Source of the DNA: Variovorax sp. KK3
Lineage (GTDB): Bacteria > Pseudomonadota > Gammaproteobacteria > Burkholderiales > Burkholderiaceae_C
Length of the DNA stretch: 64,000 nt
NCBI RefSeq assembly: GCF_001984055.1
Contig: NZ_LYVO01000028.1
Coordinates: 1-64,000, forward strand
Direction: 5' to 3'
Part shown: positions 60,536-64,000 of the stretch, piece by piece
Numbering within the stretch: position 1 is the stretch's first letter
How the letters are laid out: each line of letters begins with the position of its first letter
Notes under the pieces: generated by a model
Seen by the model: the letters and a program-made list of their open reading frames with translations, nothing else
What the model was told of the DNA's origin: nothing
Databases searched by the model: none
Made by a program: the position numbers and the translations under genes

Positions 60536-61779
60536 CCATCCACGCCCCCGCCCTTCGCCACCCTTCCATGCTGCTCGCGTCGATCGCGCTCGCGGCCATC
60601 GCGTCGCTCGCGGCGTGCAGCGATCGCGAGACGCCCGCTGCCGAGGCCGAGCCGCCGGCGCCGATCGTGCAGAACAACCAGATCCGCTTCGCGCCCAACC
60701 ATCCGCAGCTCAAGCTGCTCACGCTCAGCGAGGCCGCGCCCGGCAAGAGCGTGCGCGCCGAACTCCCGGCACGGCTGGTGTGGAACGAGGAGCACACGCA
60801 ACGCATCTACCCCGCCTTCGCCGGCCGCATCACGGCCATCCGCGCCGACCTGGGCGATGCGGTGCGCCCGGGCATGCCGCTCGCGCTGCTGGCCTCGCCC
60901 GACTTCGGCATCGCGCAGGCCGACACGGCCAAGGCACAGGCGGACGTGTCCCTCGCGCACAAGAACCTGCAGCGCCAGCGCGAGCTGTTCGACGCCGGCA
61001 TCGTCGCGCGCAAGGAACTGGAGCAGGCCGAGGCCGATGCCGCGCGCGCGCGGGCCGAGGTCGCACGCGCCGGTGCGCGCACCGCGATGTACGGCGGCGG
61101 CAGCGGCGTCAACCAGCGCCTCGCCATCACCGCGGGCATCGCCGGCGTCGTGGTCGAGCGCAATCTGAATCCGGGGCAGGAACTGCGCGCGGATCAATCG
61201 GGGCCCGGCGTGCCGCCGCTCTTCGTGCTCAGCGACCCGACCACGCTGTGGGTGCAGATCGACGCGCGCGAATCGGAGGTCGCCACGCTGCGGCCCGGCG
61301 CCGTGTTCAAGCTCAGCGTCGCGGCGCTGCCAGGTCAGGTCTTCGAGGGCCAGGTGAGCGCCGCCGCCGATGCCATCGATCCCGCGAGCCGCACGATCAA
61401 GGTCCGCGGTGTCGTGGCCAACCCGGAGCGGCGCCTCAAGGCCGAGATGCTGGCCACCGCGCAGTTCGAGCGCATGCTGAGTTCGGGCGTGGTCGTGCCC
61501 GCCTCCGCCGTGATGCTGCGCGGCGCCCAGCAATCGGTGATGGTGCAGGTGCAGCCGGGCGTGTTCGAGGCGCGCGAGGTGCGCGTTGGCCATGCGGGGC
61601 CGTCCGAGATCGTCGTCTCGCGCGGCCTCGAAGTGGGCGAACTGGTGGTGAAGGAAAACGCACTGCTGCTCGCGCGCGAGCTGCGCCAGGCACAGGAATC
61701 GGCCGCCGCGGTGGTCGAAGCCGAGTCGGCCGATCCGAAGAAGATGAGCGCCAACGCGGCAGGCGCCGGCAAGCCATGA
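60532..61779 (+). CDS. czcB: RND efflux periplasmic adaptor CzcB
   Basis: 415 residues. A lipoprotein-like or Sec signal (LASIALAAIASLAACSD, possible lipobox LAAC) is followed by membrane-fusion protein parts: GRITAIRADLGDAVRPGMPLALLASPDF (lipoyl-like), an alpha-hairpin (about 140-190), and beta-barrel/MP domains (VASLRPGAVFKLSV-like region, AKEMLATAQFERML). Bridges CzcA and CzcC. Overlaps both neighbours by 4 bp, so one operon. No N-terminal His-rich metal-binding extension of the Cupriavidus CzcB kind. Confidence 0.9.
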   Translation: MTIHAPALRHPSMLLASIALAAIASLAACSDRETPAAEAEPPAPIVQNNQIRFAPNHPQLKLLTLSEAAPGKSVRAELPARLVWNEEHTQRIYPAFAGRITAIRADLGDAVRPGMPLALLASPDFGIAQADTAKAQADVSLAHKNLQRQRELFDAGIVARKELEQAEADAARARAEVARAGARTAMYGGGSGVNQRLAITAGIAGVVVERNLNPGQELRADQSGPGVPPLFVLSDPTTLWVQIDARESEVATLRPGAVFKLSVAALPGQVFEGQVSAAADAIDPASRTIKVRGVVANPERRLKAEMLATAQFERMLSSGVVVPASAVMLRGAQQSVMVQVQPGVFEAREVRVGHAGPSEIVVSRGLEVGELVVKENALLLARELRQAQESAAAVVEAESADPKKMSANAAGAGKP

Positions 61780-64000
61780 AACGCCTGATCCAGTACGCGC
61801 TGACGCAGCCGCTCTTCATCGTGCTGGGCACGCTGCTGTTCGCGCTGGCCGGCATCGTCGCCTTCAAGAACCTGTCGGTCGAGGCCTTTCCCGACGTCAC
61901 CGACACGCAGGTCACGGTGATCGCGCTCTACCCGGGCCGCGCCGCGGAAGAGGTCGAGAAGCAGGTGACGCTGCCCATCGAGGTGGCCTTGTCGGGCCTG
62001 CCCAATGCCATTCGCGTGTTCTCGCACACGCAGTTCGGCCTGTCCTTCACCGTCGTCACCTACGACGACGCGGCCAAGGTGCAGGAGGTACGGCAGCAGG
62101 TCAACGAGCGCCTGCGCGGCGTCGACCTGCCGCCCGGCGTGGAAGCCGACATCGCGCCCAACGCCACGCCGGTCGGCGAGATCATGCGCTACCGCCTGCG
62201 CGGCGACGGCCTGTCGACCACCGAGCTGCGCAGCGTGCAGGACTGGACGGTCGAGCGTCAGTTGCGCCAGGTGCCCGGGGTCGCCGACGTGGTGGCCATG
62301 GGCGGCTTCATCAAGCAGTACGAGGTGCAGCCCGACCTCGACAAGCTGCGCGCGTACAAGCTGAGCTTTCAGAACCTGCTCGACGCGCTGGGCCGCGGCA
62401 ACTCGAACGCCGGCGGCAGCTACGTCACGCAGGGCGCGCAGCAGTACGCCATCCGCGGCATCGGCCTGCTGCGCTCGGCCGACGACATCGGGCGCATCGT
62501 CGTGTCCTCGCGCGGCGCCACGCCCATCCTCGTGCGCGACGTCGCGCGGGTCGAGGTCGGCGCCGTGCCGCGGCTCGGCACCGTGGGGCAAGACCTCGAC
62601 GACGACGTCGTCACCGGCATCGTGGTGATGCGCAAGGGCGAGAACCCGAGCGTGGTGCTCAAGGGCGTGAAGGACAAGCTCGCGCAGCTCAACGCGCGCG
62701 GCCTGCCGCCCGGCGTGGAGATCGTGCCCTTCTACGACCGCACCTGGCTCATGGGCAAGACGCTCTCGACCGTGTTCCGCAACCTGGTCGAAGGCGCGCT
62801 GCTGGTGTCGCTGGTGCTGTACCTGTTCCTGTCGAACCTGCGCGCGAGCCTGGCGGTGGTGGTGGTGATTCCGCTCGCGCTGCTGGCGACCTTTCTCGGG
62901 CTCAAGATCATGGGCGTGCCGGCCAACCTGCTGAGCCTGGGCGCGATGGACTTCGGCATCATCGTCGACGGGGCCGTGATCGTGATCGAGAACATCATGC
63001 ACCGCCTGGCCGAGCGCGGCGAAAACATGGACGAGGACGAGCGCCGCCGCACCATCGTCGACGCCGCCAGCGAGGTCGGGCGGCCCACGCTGTTCTCGAT
63101 GCTGATCATCATCGCGGCGCACATCCCCATCTTCGCGTTGCAGCGGCACGAAGGCCGCATCTTCCAGCCGATGGCGCTGTCGGTCACCACCGCGCTGGTG
63201 GGCTCGCTGATCTTCTCGCTGACGCTGGTGCCGCTCTTGGCCTACCGCATGCTGCGCCGCGGCCTGCCGCATGGCGACAACCGCGTGGTGTCGGCCAGCA
63301 AGCGCGTGTATGCGCCGGTGCTCGACTGGGCACTGGCCCACCGCAAGCAGGTGGTGGGCATCGCGCTGGCCGCATTCGCGTTGGCGCTGGTGGCGGCCTC
63401 GCGGCTGGGCTCCGAGTTTCTGCCCGAGCTCAACGAAGGCACGATCTGGGTCAACCTGCGCCTGCCGTCGAGCGTGTCGAACGACGAGGCCGCGCGCGTG
63501 CTGCGCAACGTGCGCAAGGCCCTGCTCGCCGTGCCCGAGGTGCGCACCACCGTGTCGAAGGCCGGGCAGCCCGAGGACGGCACCGACCCCAAGACCATCA
63601 GCATGGCCGAGATCTTCGTCGACGTGAAACCGCCGGAGCAATGGCGCAAGGGCCTCACGCGCGAACAGCTCATCGAGCAGATGGACCGCGCCGTCTCGGC
63701 CCTGCCCGGCATGGAGCCTTCGTTCTCGCAACCGATCCGCGACAACGTGCTGGAGTCGATCTCGCAGATCGACGGCCAGATCGTCATCAAGGTCGCGGGC
63801 GACGACCTGGGCACGCTGCGCAAGATCACCGAGGCCATCGAGCACGAGGTGCGGCAGGTGCCCGGCGTGTTCCGTGCCGAGATCGACCGGCTCGGCGACC
63901 TGCCCCAGCTGGTGGTCGACATCGACCGCGAGCGCGCGGCGCGCTACGGCCTCAACGTCAACGACGTGCAGGACGTGATCGAGGCCGCGCTGGCCGGCAA
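61776..64000 (+). CDS. czcA: Heavy-metal RND efflux pump CzcA, 3' end cut by the window
   Basis: At least 741 residues; the stop lies beyond 64000. N-terminal helix MKRLIQYALTQPLFIVLGTLLF, then the periplasmic domain and a first set of transmembrane helices including LGAMDFGIIVDGAVIVIENIMHRL (about 388-411). The D-F-G...D-G-A-V-I-V-I-E-N signature is that of the divalent-cation group (Co, Zn, Cd) rather than the Cu/Ag CusA group. A proton-driven trimeric pump. ATGA overlap with czcB. Confidence 0.93.
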   Translation, partial: MKRLIQYALTQPLFIVLGTLLFALAGIVAFKNLSVEAFPDVTDTQVTVIALYPGRAAEEVEKQVTLPIEVALSGLPNAIRVFSHTQFGLSFTVVTYDDAAKVQEVRQQVNERLRGVDLPPGVEADIAPNATPVGEIMRYRLRGDGLSTTELRSVQDWTVERQLRQVPGVADVVAMGGFIKQYEVQPDLDKLRAYKLSFQNLLDALGRGNSNAGGSYVTQGAQQYAIRGIGLLRSADDIGRIVVSSRGATPILVRDVARVEVGAVPRLGTVGQDLDDDVVTGIVVMRKGENPSVVLKGVKDKLAQLNARGLPPGVEIVPFYDRTWLMGKTLSTVFRNLVEGALLVSLVLYLFLSNLRASLAVVVVIPLALLATFLGLKIMGVPANLLSLGAMDFGIIVDGAVIVIENIMHRLAERGENMDEDERRRTIVDAASEVGRPTLFSMLIIIAAHIPIFALQRHEGRIFQPMALSVTTALVGSLIFSLTLVPLLAYRMLRRGLPHGDNRVVSASKRVYAPVLDWALAHRKQVVGIALAAFALALVAASRLGSEFLPELNEGTIWVNLRLPSSVSNDEAARVLRNVRKALLAVPEVRTTVSKAGQPEDGTDPKTISMAEIFVDVKPPEQWRKGLTREQLIEQMDRAVSALPGMEPSFSQPIRDNVLESISQIDGQIVIKVAGDDLGTLRKITEAIEHEVRQVPGVFRAEIDRLGDLPQLVVDIDRERAARYGLNVNDVQDVIEAALAG

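Overview
The window is GC-rich, densely packed bacterial chromosome. Gene content and order (mnmG-rsmG-lysE-parA-hydrolase-parB, minCDE, a phasin, a Bug-type solute-binding protein, many LysR regulators, GstA and RutG-like proteins) point to a betaproteobacterium of the Burkholderiales, most likely Comamonadaceae and perhaps Variovorax. That assignment is from family knowledge; no search was run. No tRNA, rRNA, CRISPR array, transposase or integrase was recognised, and no gene-free stretch exceeds 300 bases.

Layout. 0-9.7 kb: an orphan SLATT-type membrane protein; a TTC38-like TPR protein divergent from a GlxA/AraC regulator; then PLD-type lipoprotein, nucleotide cyclase-ATPase-TPR protein and CPFC-type peroxiredoxin in one direction, facing a Crp-type regulator whose promoter carries a perfect TGTGA-N6-TCACA site. 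9.7-15.1 kb: an AT-rich island with three tiny membrane proteins leading directly into a 1413-residue RTX protein, with no type I exporter in view. 15.1-22.5 kb: a BauA-like transaminase with divergent LysR regulator, then a Crp-like regulator divergent from a BKACE / carnitine-dehydrogenase-like / feruloyl-CoA-synthase-like operon. 22.5-27.3 kb: a molybdenum region (one-domain ModE, TrmO, modBAC). 27.3-28.1 kb: a GNAT/DUF1778 toxin-antitoxin pair. 28.2-34.9 kb: a hydroxyaspartate ammonia-lyase-like gene and an unusual operon of class III aminotransferase, Bug protein and dimethylformamidase large subunit, with divergent LysR. 35-41 kb: AsmA, thioesterase, RutG-like permease and minCDE. 40.8-43.1 kb: TetR, a 37-residue membrane protein and a hydrolase sharing a palindromic operator, next to a phasin. 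43.2-47.6 kb: small exported proteins, cobalamin adenosyltransferase, a D-lactate dehydrogenase-like flavoprotein and a CsgG-like lipoprotein. 47.7-53.3 kb: the origin-proximal partition/tRNA-modification cluster with two parS sites inside rsmG and mnmG. 53.4-57.1 kb: DUF1328, GstA, MFS and Old Yellow Enzyme genes. 57.1-64 kb: a two-component system divergent from czcCBA; czcA runs off the end.

Working together: the cyclase and Crp regulator suggest a local cyclic-nucleotide circuit; the molybdate transporter and ModE-like repressor form a metal-homeostasis unit; the two-component pair probably controls the heavy-metal efflux pump. The best candidates for something undescribed are the small-membrane-protein/RTX island, the dimethylformamidase-aminotransferase operon, and the TetR/palindrome/37-residue-protein/hydrolase unit.
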